DNA of 64,000 nucleotides from Mesonia sp008017825 (GTDB lineage: Bacteria > Bacteroidota > Bacteroidia > Flavobacteriales > Flavobacteriaceae), in assembly GCF_008017825.1 (NCBI RefSeq), contig NZ_VRLS01000093.1, positions 39,296 through 103,295 of the forward strand. The letters are read 5' to 3'. Positions 17,472 through 25,206 of the stretch are shown piece by piece. A model generated the notes under the pieces. That model did not search any database. It saw nothing but the letters and a program-made list of their open reading frames with translations, and had not been told where the DNA came from. Every line of letters starts with the position of its first letter. The first letter of the stretch is position 1. Made by a program: the position numbers and the translations under genes.

Positions 17472-17855
17472 ATGGCAAAGTCAACAAATAAAAAACGTAA
17501 AGTAATCGTTGAGTCTTTTGGAGAAGCGCATATTACAGCTTCTTTCAATAACATCATCGTTTCTTTAACTAATAAAGGTGGTGATGTTATTTCTTGGTCT
17601 TCAGCAGGAAAAATGGGCTTTAGAGGAAGTAAGAAAAATACTCCTTACGCTGCTCAATTAGCTGCAGAAGATGCAACGAAAGTAGCGCAAGAAGCTGGAC
17701 TTAGAAAAGTTAAAGTTTATGTGAAGGGACCTGGTAACGGTAGAGAATCTGCTATTAGATCTATTCACAATGCTGGAGTAGAAGTGACAGAGATTATCGA
17801 TATCACTCCAATTCCACATAACGGATGTCGTCCTCCTAAGAGACGTAGAGTATAA
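17472..17855 (+). CDS. rpsK: 30S ribosomal protein uS11
   Basis: uS11, 127 residues, in the platform near the E site. The segments GEAHITASFNNIIVSLTNKG, GFRGSKKNTPYAAQLAAEDA and ITPIPHNGCRPPKRRRV are all conserved. It is separated from rpsD by a 92-bp gap with nested inverted repeats, unlike the 2-20 bp gaps elsewhere. Confidence 0.98.
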   Translation: MAKSTNKKRKVIVESFGEAHITASFNNIIVSLTNKGGDVISWSSAGKMGFRGSKKNTPYAAQLAAEDATKVAQEAGLRKVKVYVKGPGNGRESAIRSIHNAGVEVTEIIDITPIPHNGCRPPKRRRV

Positions 17856-17886
17856 TTTTAAAAGTATAAACTAAGAGGGAGACTAA

Positions 17887-17926
17887 GATTATCGAAGGAT
17901 TAATATTAAGACCTTAATTCATAATC
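17887..17926 (+). promoter_or_regulatory. Candidate structured leader of rpsD
   Basis: GATTAT (17887-17892) pairs with ATAATC (17921-17926), and inside it AAGG (17895-17898) pairs with CCTT (17912-17915), with an AT-rich terminal loop. The structure lies 21 nt upstream of rpsD. S4 is an established translational autoregulator in E. coli and Bacillus. The placement suggests an analogous site, but nothing in the sequence proves S4 binding. Confidence 0.4.
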
Positions 17927-17947
17927 ACCTTCTAAAAATTAAATTAA

Positions 17948-18553
17948 ATGGCAAGATATACTGGTCCAAAAACTAAAATAGCACGTAAATTCGGAGAAGC
18001 TATTTTTGGAGATGATAAATCTTTTGAAAAAAGAAATTATCCTCCAGGTCAGCACGGTAACAACAGACGCCGTGGTAAAAAATCTGAATATGCTATCCAG
18101 TTAATGGAAAAGCAAAAAGCTAAATATACTTATGGTATATTGGAGCGTCAGTTTAGAAATATGTTTAAAAAGGCCACTAGCGCACAAGGTATTACCGGTG
18201 AGGTATTATTACAACTTTGTGAATCGCGTTTAGACAATGTAGTATTTAGAATGGGGGTTTCTCCATCTAGAAGTGGAGCAAGACAATTAGTTTCTCATAG
18301 ACATATTACAGTTAACGGTGAAATCGTTAACATTCCTTCTTACCAATTAAAGGCAGGTGATGTTGTAGGAGTAAGAGAGAAATCAAAATCTTTAACAGCT
18401 ATTCAATCTTCATTAGAGAACTCTAGTGCAGTATATGAGTGGATTACTTGGAATACAGAAAAGAAAGAAGGTACTTATGTATCTATTCCTTCTAGAATTC
18501 AAATTCCAGAAAATATAAACGAACAATTTATCGTCGAATTATATTCGAAATAA
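17948..18553 (+). CDS. rpsD: 30S ribosomal protein uS4
   Basis: uS4, 201 residues, nucleates assembly of the 16S 5' domain. It has MARYTGPKTKIARKFGEAIF, NYPPGQHGNNRRRGKKSEY, and the S4 RNA-binding domain (SRLDNVVFRMGVSPSRSGAR, then QLVSHRHITVNG). The zinc cysteines of some uS4 proteins are absent. It follows the 92-bp structured gap and precedes rpoA by 22 bp. Confidence 0.98.
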   Translation: MARYTGPKTKIARKFGEAIFGDDKSFEKRNYPPGQHGNNRRRGKKSEYAIQLMEKQKAKYTYGILERQFRNMFKKATSAQGITGEVLLQLCESRLDNVVFRMGVSPSRSGARQLVSHRHITVNGEIVNIPSYQLKAGDVVGVREKSKSLTAIQSSLENSSAVYEWITWNTEKKEGTYVSIPSRIQIPENINEQFIVELYSK

Positions 18554-18575
18554 TTTAATTGACAGAACTCAAAAT

Positions 18576-19568
18576 ATGGCAATACTAAATTTTCAGAAGC
18601 CCGATAAAGTTATCATGATTGATTCAACCGAGTTTGAAGGCAAATTTGAATTTCGTCCTTTAGAACCGGGTTACGGATTAACTGTTGGTAACGCTTTAAG
18701 AAGAGTACTGTTATCCTCTCTTGAAGGATTCGCAATCACTTCAGTACGTGTAGAAGGAGTAGATCACGAGTTTTCTACTATCTCTGGCGTTGTAGAAGAT
18801 GTTACAGAAATTATTTTGAATTTGAAGCAAGTTCGTTTCAAAAGACAAATAGAAGATATAGATAATGAAACGGTTACTATTTCATTATCAGGTAAAGATC
18901 AAGTTACTGCTGGTGATTTCCAAAAATTCATTTCTGGATTTCAAGTATTAAATCCAGATTTAGTAATTTGTAATTTAGAGAAAAGCGTAAATCTTAATAT
19001 AGAACTTACTATCGATAAAGGTAGAGGTTATGTGCCTGCTGAAGAGAATAAAAAAGGTAATGCACCATTAGGAACTATTTATACGGACTCTATTTATACG
19101 CCTATAAAAAATGTTAAGTATAGCATTGAGAACTTTCGTGTAGAGCAAAAAACAGATTACGAAAAATTAGTTTTCGAAATCGTTACAGATGGATCTATTC
19201 ATCCTAAAGATGCACTAACCGAAGCTGCTAAAATCTTAATACATCACTTTATGTTATTCTCTGATGAGAGAATTACGCTTGAAGCGGATGAAATTGCTCA
19301 AACTGAAACATATGATGAGGAATCTTTACATATGCGTCAATTACTTAAGACTAAATTAGTAGATTTAGACTTATCTGTAAGAGCTCTTAACTGTTTAAAA
19401 GCTGCAGAAGTAGATACCTTAGGAGACCTAGTTTCTTATAATAAAAATGATTTAATGAAATTCCGTAACTTCGGTAAGAAATCTTTAACAGAACTAGAAG
19501 AACTAGTGAATGTAAAAGGATTAAACTTCGGAATGGATCTTTCAAAATACAAGTTAGATAAAGATTAA
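18576..19568 (+). CDS. rpoA: DNA-directed RNA polymerase alpha subunit
   Basis: RpoA, 330 residues. The N-terminal dimerisation domain carries FRPLEPGYGLTVGNALRRVL and LSSLEGFAITSVRVEGVDHE. The C-terminal domain, about 250-330, contains LVDLDLSVRALNCLKAAEVD and NFGKKSLTELEELV, the helix-hairpin-helix surface that contacts upstream DNA and activators. It lies between rpsD and rplQ as in nearly all bacteria. Confidence 0.98.
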   Translation: MAILNFQKPDKVIMIDSTEFEGKFEFRPLEPGYGLTVGNALRRVLLSSLEGFAITSVRVEGVDHEFSTISGVVEDVTEIILNLKQVRFKRQIEDIDNETVTISLSGKDQVTAGDFQKFISGFQVLNPDLVICNLEKSVNLNIELTIDKGRGYVPAEENKKGNAPLGTIYTDSIYTPIKNVKYSIENFRVEQKTDYEKLVFEIVTDGSIHPKDALTEAAKILIHHFMLFSDERITLEADEIAQTETYDEESLHMRQLLKTKLVDLDLSVRALNCLKAAEVDTLGDLVSYNKNDLMKFRNFGKKSLTELEELVNVKGLNFGMDLSKYKLDKD

Positions 19569-19581
19569 TACGTCATATTTT

Positions 19582-19610
19582 GCTCCTCATCAATATGAGT
19601 TTGGTAGCAA
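19582..19610 (+). promoter_or_regulatory. Candidate hairpin in the rpoA-rplQ gap
   Basis: TGCT (19582-19585) pairs with AGCA (19607-19610), and CTCAT (19587-19591) pairs with ATGAG (19596-19600), closing a CAAT tetraloop with an asymmetric internal loop. The 65-bp gap is longer than neighbouring gaps. No U-run follows, so it is not a classical terminator. It could be a processing or regulatory site for rplQ. Confidence 0.35.
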
Positions 19611-19633
19611 GATGATGATTAAATAAAAATGTC

Positions 19634-20125
19634 ATGAGACACGGAAAAAAAATAAACCACTTAGGAAGAAAAACTGCTCACCGTAAGGCGATGCTTGCAA
19701 ATATGGCAGGATCTTTAATTGAGCATAAGCGCATCAATACAACTGTAGCAAAAGCGAAAGCTTTAAAACAGTTTATCGAGCCTTTAGTAACAAAATCTAA
19801 AGAAGATACTACACACAATAGAAGAATTGTTTTTTCTAAATTACGTAATAAGTACGCTGTAGCAGAATTATTTAGAGATGTTGCTCCTAAAGTTGGAGAC
19901 AGACCAGGAGGATATACTAGAATTATCAAGTTAGGTAATCGTCTTGGGGATAATGCAGATATGGCAATGATCGAGTTAGTAGATTTCAATGAGATCTATA
20001 ACACTTCAGGTACTACTAAGAAGAAATCTACTCGTCGTAGTAGACGTGGAAAATCTTCTGGGAATGCTACAGAAGCTACTGCAGAAACTGCTAAAAAAGA
20101 AGACTCATCAAAGGAAGAAGAATAA
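19634..20125 (+). CDS. rplQ: 50S ribosomal protein bL17
   Basis: bL17, 163 residues. The core matches the family (MRHGKKINHLGRKTAHRKAM, LANMAGSLIEHKRINTTVAK, RPGGYTRIIKLGNRLGD). A C-terminal extension of about 40 residues, rich in Lys/Ser/Thr then Glu, is beyond the usual 120-130 residues; such tails are common in Bacteroidetes. It is the last gene of the translation supercluster and is followed by a strong terminator. Confidence 0.98.
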   Translation: MRHGKKINHLGRKTAHRKAMLANMAGSLIEHKRINTTVAKAKALKQFIEPLVTKSKEDTTHNRRIVFSKLRNKYAVAELFRDVAPKVGDRPGGYTRIIKLGNRLGDNADMAMIELVDFNEIYNTSGTTKKKSTRRSRRGKSSGNATEATAETAKKEDSSKEEE

Positions 20126-20149
20126 GATGATTCTTATGTAAATATTTTT

Positions 20150-20187
20150 AAAAAAGGATAAGCTCTCGCAGTTTATCCTTTTTTTTT
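20150..20187 (+). terminator. Terminator of the ribosomal supercluster
   Basis: AAAAAAGGATAA (20150-20161) and TTATCCTTTTTT (20173-20184) form a stem around an 11-nt loop, followed by more T. This is a canonical intrinsic terminator 25 bp after rplQ. Confidence 0.85.
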
Positions 20188-20211
20188 AACCTATTTATAA
20201 ATTTAAATAAA

Positions 20212-21324
20212 ATGAAGTATCAAATTCGTAAGAAAGCCATATTGTTATTAGAGGATGGCACTGTTTTTTGGGGAAAAGTAATCGGTGACCAAGAAGGTAG
20301 CTCATTTGGAGAAGTTTGTTTCAATACAGGAATGACAGGATACCAAGAGATATTTACAGATCCTTCATATTACGGTCAACTAATGGTTACCACGAATGCA
20401 CACATTGGTAACTACGGTACATATTCCGAAGAAATTGAATCAGAAGATATTAAAATTGCTGGTTTAATATGTAAAAATTTTAGCTACAATTATTCTAGAG
20501 ACAAGGCAGATTTAAGTCTAGAAGAATTCTTAAAGAAAAATAATCTTTTAGCTATTTCAGATGTAGATACTAGAGCCTTAGTTGCTTACATTAGAGATAA
20601 TGGGGCAATGAATGCTGTGATAAGCACTAAAATTGATGACTTAGATGCCTTAAAAAAAGAACTTGCAGATAAACCAAGCATGAAAGGTTTGGAGTTAGCA
20701 TCCAAAGTTTCAACAAAAGAGCCCTATTTTATCGGAAATGAGAATGCAACTTATAAAATTGCTGCCTTAGATATCGGAATAAAAAAGAATATACTTAGAA
20801 ATTTAGCAAGTAGAGATTGTTATATTAAAGTGTTTCCATACAATTCGACATACGAAGAAATGAGTGAGTGGAATCCTAATGGGTACTTTCTTTCTAACGG
20901 CCCTGGAGATCCAGAACCATTAAGCGAAGCTATAGAAGTAGCAAAAAATATCTTAAAAAATGATAAGCCTTTATTTGGTATTTGCTTAGGACATCAGGTT
21001 ATTGCATTAGCTAACGGAGTTTCTACTTATAAAATGCATAATGGACATCGTGGTATAAATCATCCTGTAAAAAATCTGGTAACAGGTAAAGGAGAGGTTA
21101 CTTCGCAAAATCACGGTTTCGCTGTTAATAAAGAAGAATTAGAGGCAAATGAAAATTTAGAAATTACGCATTTACATCTTAATGATGATACAGTCGCAGG
21201 TTTAAGAATGAAAAATAAAAATTGTTTTTCTGTGCAATATCATCCAGAAGCAAGTCCGGGACCTCACGATGCATCTTATTTATTCGATCAATTTATAGAA
21301 AATATAAATCAGTCTAAAGCTTAG
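20212..21324 (+). CDS. carA: Carbamoyl-phosphate synthase small (glutaminase) subunit
   Basis: CarA, 370 residues, hydrolyses glutamine and passes ammonia to CarB for carbamoyl phosphate, feeding arginine and pyrimidine synthesis. The N-terminal domain has FNTGMTGYQEIFTDPSYYGQ. The class I amidotransferase domain has the nucleophile motif FGICLGHQ (Cys near residue 257) and the His/Glu pair in QYHPEASPGPHD. carB is not in this window. It sits between the rplQ terminator and eno, 48 bp upstream of eno. Confidence 0.97.
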   Translation: MKYQIRKKAILLLEDGTVFWGKVIGDQEGSSFGEVCFNTGMTGYQEIFTDPSYYGQLMVTTNAHIGNYGTYSEEIESEDIKIAGLICKNFSYNYSRDKADLSLEEFLKKNNLLAISDVDTRALVAYIRDNGAMNAVISTKIDDLDALKKELADKPSMKGLELASKVSTKEPYFIGNENATYKIAALDIGIKKNILRNLASRDCYIKVFPYNSTYEEMSEWNPNGYFLSNGPGDPEPLSEAIEVAKNILKNDKPLFGICLGHQVIALANGVSTYKMHNGHRGINHPVKNLVTGKGEVTSQNHGFAVNKEELEANENLEITHLHLNDDTVAGLRMKNKNCFSVQYHPEASPGPHDASYLFDQFIENINQSKA

Positions 21325-21372
21325 TTTTTCTAAGAATGTATTAATTTGTAGACATATCATAACAACAAGAAT

Positions 21373-22659
21373 ATGAGTTTAATTATAGAAATTCACGCAA
21401 GACAAATTTTTGATTCTCGTGGTAATCCAACAGTAGAAGTAGATGTAATTACTGAAAACGGAATAATGGGAAGAGCAGCTGTGCCTTCTGGTGCCTCTAC
21501 GGGAGAGCATGAAGCAGTTGAGTTAAGAGATGGTGGAAAAGACTACCTAGGGAAAGGAGTTTTAAAAGCTGTTGAAAATGTAAATATAGATATTGCAAAC
21601 CATTTGCTAGGACATTCAGTATTTGAGCAAGCTGCAATTGATCAATTGATGATAGATTTAGATGGCACCCCAAACAAATCTAAATTGGGAGCCAATGCTA
21701 TTTTAGGAGTTTCTCTTGCTGTAGCAAAAGCTGCCGCTAACGAGCTAGGTTTACCGTTATATCGCTATGTTGGTGGGGTGAGTGCAAAAACACTTCCTGT
21801 ACCGATGATGAACATAATTAATGGAGGTTCTCATAGTGATGCTCCTATCGCTTTTCAAGAGTTTATGATTATGCCAGTTTTAGCAGAATACTTTACGGAA
21901 GCTTTAAAAATGGGTTCAGAGATTTTTCATCAACTAAAAAAGGTATTACACGATAGAAATTTAAGTACTGCTGTAGGAGATGAAGGAGGTTTTGCTCCAA
22001 CCCTTAACGGTACCGAAGATGCTTTAGATAGTATTAAATTAGCTGTAGAAAATGCAGGTTACTCTTTTGGTACAGAAATTATGATAGCTTTAGATTGCGC
22101 TGCTGCGGAATTTTATGAAGGTGGAAAATACAACTACAAGAAATTTGAAGGAGAAGGAGGAGAAGTAAGAACTAGCGAAGAGCAAGCTCAATACTTAACC
22201 GAATTATCTCAACAATACCCTATTATTTCTATTGAAGATGGAATGGATGAAAATGATTGGGAAGGTTGGAGAATTTTAACTGAAAAAGTTGGTGATAAAG
22301 TACAATTAGTGGGAGACGATTTATTTGTGACCAATGTAGAACGTTTGCAAAAAGGTATCAAAGAGAATATAGCTAATTCAATCTTAATCAAAGTGAATCA
22401 GATAGGAACATTAACCGAAACCATTGCAGCGGTAAATATGGCTCACAATGCAGGATATACATCTGTAATGTCACACAGATCTGGAGAAACTGAAGATAAT
22501 ACTATAGCAGATTTAGCTGTGGCCTTAAATACAGGTCAAATTAAAACAGGTTCAGCTTCAAGAAGTGATCGTATGTCAAAATACAATCAATTATTACGTA
22601 TTGAAGAAGAGTTGGGTGATGTAGCTTTTTATCCGAAAAAAGGAGCTTTTAAGATCTAA
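21373..22659 (+). CDS. eno: Enolase
   Basis: Enolase, 428 residues, interconverts 2-phosphoglycerate and phosphoenolpyruvate. Conserved elements are ARQIFDSRGNPTVEVDV, the flexible loop PSGASTGEHEA, GDEGGFAPTL, the Mg ligands in IALDCAAAEF and ISIEDGMDENDW, and VGDDLFVTN. The catalytic lysine lies in ILIKVNQIGT, and SHRSGETEDNTIADLAVAL closes the active site. It is followed by a strong terminator. Confidence 0.98.
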   Translation: MSLIIEIHARQIFDSRGNPTVEVDVITENGIMGRAAVPSGASTGEHEAVELRDGGKDYLGKGVLKAVENVNIDIANHLLGHSVFEQAAIDQLMIDLDGTPNKSKLGANAILGVSLAVAKAAANELGLPLYRYVGGVSAKTLPVPMMNIINGGSHSDAPIAFQEFMIMPVLAEYFTEALKMGSEIFHQLKKVLHDRNLSTAVGDEGGFAPTLNGTEDALDSIKLAVENAGYSFGTEIMIALDCAAAEFYEGGKYNYKKFEGEGGEVRTSEEQAQYLTELSQQYPIISIEDGMDENDWEGWRILTEKVGDKVQLVGDDLFVTNVERLQKGIKENIANSILIKVNQIGTLTETIAAVNMAHNAGYTSVMSHRSGETEDNTIADLAVALNTGQIKTGSASRSDRMSKYNQLLRIEEELGDVAFYPKKGAFKI

Positions 22660-22680
22660 TTTTTAGTATATAAATAAGTA

Positions 22681-22714
22681 AAAAAGCTTCACCATTTGGT
22701 GAAGCTTTTTTTTA
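22681..22714 (+). terminator. Terminator after eno
   Basis: The stem GCTTCACC (22687-22694) and GGTGAAGC (22699-22706) has an ATTT loop, with A-run and T-run flanks, so it could act in both directions. Confidence 0.88.
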
Positions 22715-22843
22715 TGTATTAAATTAAGATTAAATTAACAACAATAAGGGGTTCACACTCAAATTTACAATGAGATTTGTCTTAAAATTAATACTATTTT
22801 TTGTAAATTAGCAGCACTTAAAATTAAAAATTATATTATACAT

Positions 22844-24130
22844 ATGTCAAAGACAGCTACTATAGAATTAGACGGGAAAAAATATGACTTTCCAGTTGTT
22901 GTAGGAACCGAGAATGAGGTTGCCATCGAGATTAAATCTTTACGTGGAGATACAGGAGGCTTAATTACTTTAGATCCAGGTTATAAAAACACAGGATCGT
23001 GTAAAAGTGCAATAACCTTTTTAAATGGAGAAGAAGGGATTTTACGTTACCGTGGATATTCTATTGAGGAATTAGCAGATAAAGCTAGTTTTTTAGAAGT
23101 AGCATACTTATTGATTTTTGGAGAATTACCAACACAAGATCAATTAGATAAATTATATAAAGACATAAAGAAAGAATCTCATGTAGATGAAGAAATGAAG
23201 AAAATCTTAGATGGTTTTCCTAAATCGGCTCATCCCATGGGAGTTTTATCTTCGTTAACGAGTGCCTTAATTGCGTTTAATCCAAGTGCAGTTAATGTAG
23301 ATTCAGATGAAGAAATGTATAATGCTATTATTAAATTATTAGCTAAGTTTCCAGTTTTAGTTGCTTGGACATTAAGAAAGAAAAACGGACAGCCTCTAGA
23401 TTATGGAGATAGTTCTTTAGGTTATGTTGACAATATATTAAAAATGATGTTTAAGAAGCCACATGAGAACTACGAAGTAGATCCTGTTGTTTCTTCAGCA
23501 TTAAATAAATTATTGATCTTACACGCAGATCACGAACAAAACTGTTCAACTTCTACTGTTAGAATCGTAGGTTCTTCTCACGCCGGTCTATTTGCTTCAA
23601 TATCTGCTGGTATTTCTGCTCTTTGGGGACCACTTCACGGAGGTGCCAACCAAGCGGTGATTGAAATGCTTGAGGGTATTAAACAAGATGGTGGAGATAC
23701 TAAAAAGTATATGGGTAAAGCTAAAGATAAGGAGGATCCATTCCGTTTAATGGGATTCGGTCATCGTGTTTATAAGAACTTTGACCCTCGTGCAAAAATC
23801 ATTAAGAAATCTGCAGATGATGTTTTAAATCAATTAGGAGTTGAAGATCCTGTTTTAGATATCGCTAAAGGTTTGGAGAAAGAAGCTTTAGAAGATAGCT
23901 ACTTCGTTGATAGAAAATTATATCCTAACGTAGATTTCTATTCAGGAATTATTTATAGAGCATTGGGTATTCCTACCGAAATGTTTACGGTAATGTTTGC
24001 TTTGGGTAGATTGCCAGGATGGATCGCTCAATGGAGAGAAATGCGTTTAGAAAAAGAACCAATTGGACGTCCAAGACAAGTTTATACAGGAGAGAATCTA
24101 AGAGATTTTAAAGATATCTCTAAAAGATAA
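22844..24130 (+). CDS. gltA: Citrate synthase
   Basis: Citrate synthase of the large hexameric type, 428 residues, condenses acetyl-CoA with oxaloacetate at entry to the TCA cycle. Visible are the N-terminal beta domain, LDPGYKNTGSCKSAITFLNG, GILRYRGYSIEELA, the catalytic histidine segments LHADHEQNCSTSTVRIVGSS and GPLHGGANQAVIEML, and GFGHRVYKNFDPRA, with the catalytic aspartate in NVDFYSGIIYRALG. Malate dehydrogenase from the same cycle is at 51476. Confidence 0.97.
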   Translation: MSKTATIELDGKKYDFPVVVGTENEVAIEIKSLRGDTGGLITLDPGYKNTGSCKSAITFLNGEEGILRYRGYSIEELADKASFLEVAYLLIFGELPTQDQLDKLYKDIKKESHVDEEMKKILDGFPKSAHPMGVLSSLTSALIAFNPSAVNVDSDEEMYNAIIKLLAKFPVLVAWTLRKKNGQPLDYGDSSLGYVDNILKMMFKKPHENYEVDPVVSSALNKLLILHADHEQNCSTSTVRIVGSSHAGLFASISAGISALWGPLHGGANQAVIEMLEGIKQDGGDTKKYMGKAKDKEDPFRLMGFGHRVYKNFDPRAKIIKKSADDVLNQLGVEDPVLDIAKGLEKEALEDSYFVDRKLYPNVDFYSGIIYRALGIPTEMFTVMFALGRLPGWIAQWREMRLEKEPIGRPRQVYTGENLRDFKDISKR

Positions 24131-24151
24131 TCACTTGCAGTAAGTAAAGTT

Positions 24152-24182
24152 AAAAGCTTCATAGAGATATGAAGCTTTTTTT
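24152..24182 (+). terminator. Terminator after gltA
   Basis: AAAAGCTTCAT (24152-24162) pairs with ATGAAGCTTTT (24169-24179) around a short AGAGAT loop, followed by T. It ends directly before the -7 element of the next gene. Confidence 0.85.
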
Positions 24183-24189
24183 ATATTTG
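24182..24189 (+). promoter_or_regulatory. -7 element for the DDAH-like gene
   Basis: TATATTTG matches TAnnTTTG and lies 15 nt before the ATG at 24205, so the leader would be very short. The -33 position falls inside the gltA terminator and has no TTG. Confidence 0.5.
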
Positions 24190-24204
24190 TAAAAATTTGA
24201 AATT

Positions 24205-25119
24205 ATGTTAAAACTTCATATTACCAACGAAACTTCGCGGCTTAGGGCCGTTATTTTGGGCTTAGCCAACAGCAATGGACCAACGCCAACATTAGAAGAA
24301 GCCTACGATCCTAAATCTGCTGAATATATAAAAGCGGGAACCTACCCTTTAGAAAAAGATATGGTAGAAGAAATGACAGCGGTTAGAGATGTATTAGAAA
24401 AGTATGAAGTTAAAATATATCGACCAGAACAAATTGAAGATTACAATCAAATTTTCACTAGAGATATAGGTTTTGTAATTGATGATATATTTTTTAAAGC
24501 TAATATCTTACCCGATAGAGAAAGAGAAATTGATGCTATACAGTATGTAATCGATCAAATAGATCCGAAGAAAGTTCACCGTTTTCCTGAAGATCATCAT
24601 ATTGAAGGAGGTGATGTTATGCCAATAGGAGACTATATTTTTGTAGGGACTTATAGAGAAAGCGATTACAGCAATTACATTACGGCAAGAACCAATATGA
24701 AGGCTGTAAATGCTTTACAGGAAATGTTTCCAAACAAGACAGTGAAATCTTTTAATTTACGTAAATCTTCAACCGATCCTAGATTAAATGCCTTGCATTT
24801 AGATTGTTGTTTTCAGCCGGTTGGGAAAAATAAAGCTATTATTCATAAAAACGGATTTTTAAATGAGAATGAATATGAATGGTTAGTTAATTTCTACGGA
24901 AAAGAAAATGTTTTTGAAATAGATAGCGACCAAATGTATGCTATGAATAGTAATATTTTCTCTATAGCTGAAGATGTAGTGATTTCAGAAAAGAATTTTA
25001 CAAAATTAAACGCTTGGTTAAGGGCACAGGGTATCACGGTAGAAGAGGTTCCGTATGCAGAAATTTCTAAACAGGAAGGTCTATTACGCTGTTCAACTTT
25101 ACCGTTAATAAGAGATTAA
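24205..25119 (+). CDS. Arginine deiminase/dimethylarginine dimethylaminohydrolase-family protein
   Basis: A 304-residue amidinotransferase-fold hydrolase. The catalytic set of the superfamily is visible: FTRDIGFVI near the N-terminus, the acidic/histidine segment HHIEGGDVMPIGDY, the catalytic histidine in LHLDCCFQP, and the nucleophilic cysteine near the C-terminus in GLLRCSTLPL. Such enzymes act on guanidinium groups of arginine, methylarginine or citrulline-like substrates, but the exact substrate cannot be read. The second fold-mate, CtlX, is encoded 87 bp downstream, suggesting a joint role in arginine or citrulline breakdown. Confidence 0.8.
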   Translation: MLKLHITNETSRLRAVILGLANSNGPTPTLEEAYDPKSAEYIKAGTYPLEKDMVEEMTAVRDVLEKYEVKIYRPEQIEDYNQIFTRDIGFVIDDIFFKANILPDREREIDAIQYVIDQIDPKKVHRFPEDHHIEGGDVMPIGDYIFVGTYRESDYSNYITARTNMKAVNALQEMFPNKTVKSFNLRKSSTDPRLNALHLDCCFQPVGKNKAIIHKNGFLNENEYEWLVNFYGKENVFEIDSDQMYAMNSNIFSIAEDVVISEKNFTKLNAWLRAQGITVEEVPYAEISKQEGLLRCSTLPLIRD

Positions 25120-25120
25120 T

Positions 25121-25192
25121 GCGTTAGGGATTGTAACGACATCCTTTTTCTTTTTTCAAGAAAAAGATATAGTGAAAAGCCCGCTCGAACGC
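25121..25192 (+). repeat. Compact structured intergenic element (possible dispersed Bacteroidetes repeat or RNA)
   Basis: The 72-bp element folds back on itself. GCGTT (25121-25125) pairs with AACGC (25188-25192), GGG (25127-25129) with CCC (25180-25182), and a central 9-bp hairpin joins CTTTTTCTT (25144-25152) to AAGAAAAAG (25158-25166). It starts 1 bp after the stop codon of the upstream gene. Its opening GCGTTAGGGATTG resembles, from memory, a sequence found repeatedly between genes in flavobacteria; I cannot confirm this here, and only one copy was noticed in the window. Confidence 0.5.
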
Positions 25193-25206
25193 CCAAAAAG
25201 AATACA

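Noticed and set aside
22771..22803. Promoter for gltA from TTG 22777 and TTTG 22800
   Set aside because: The spacing is about 3 nt short and TAnn does not align, so it was not called.
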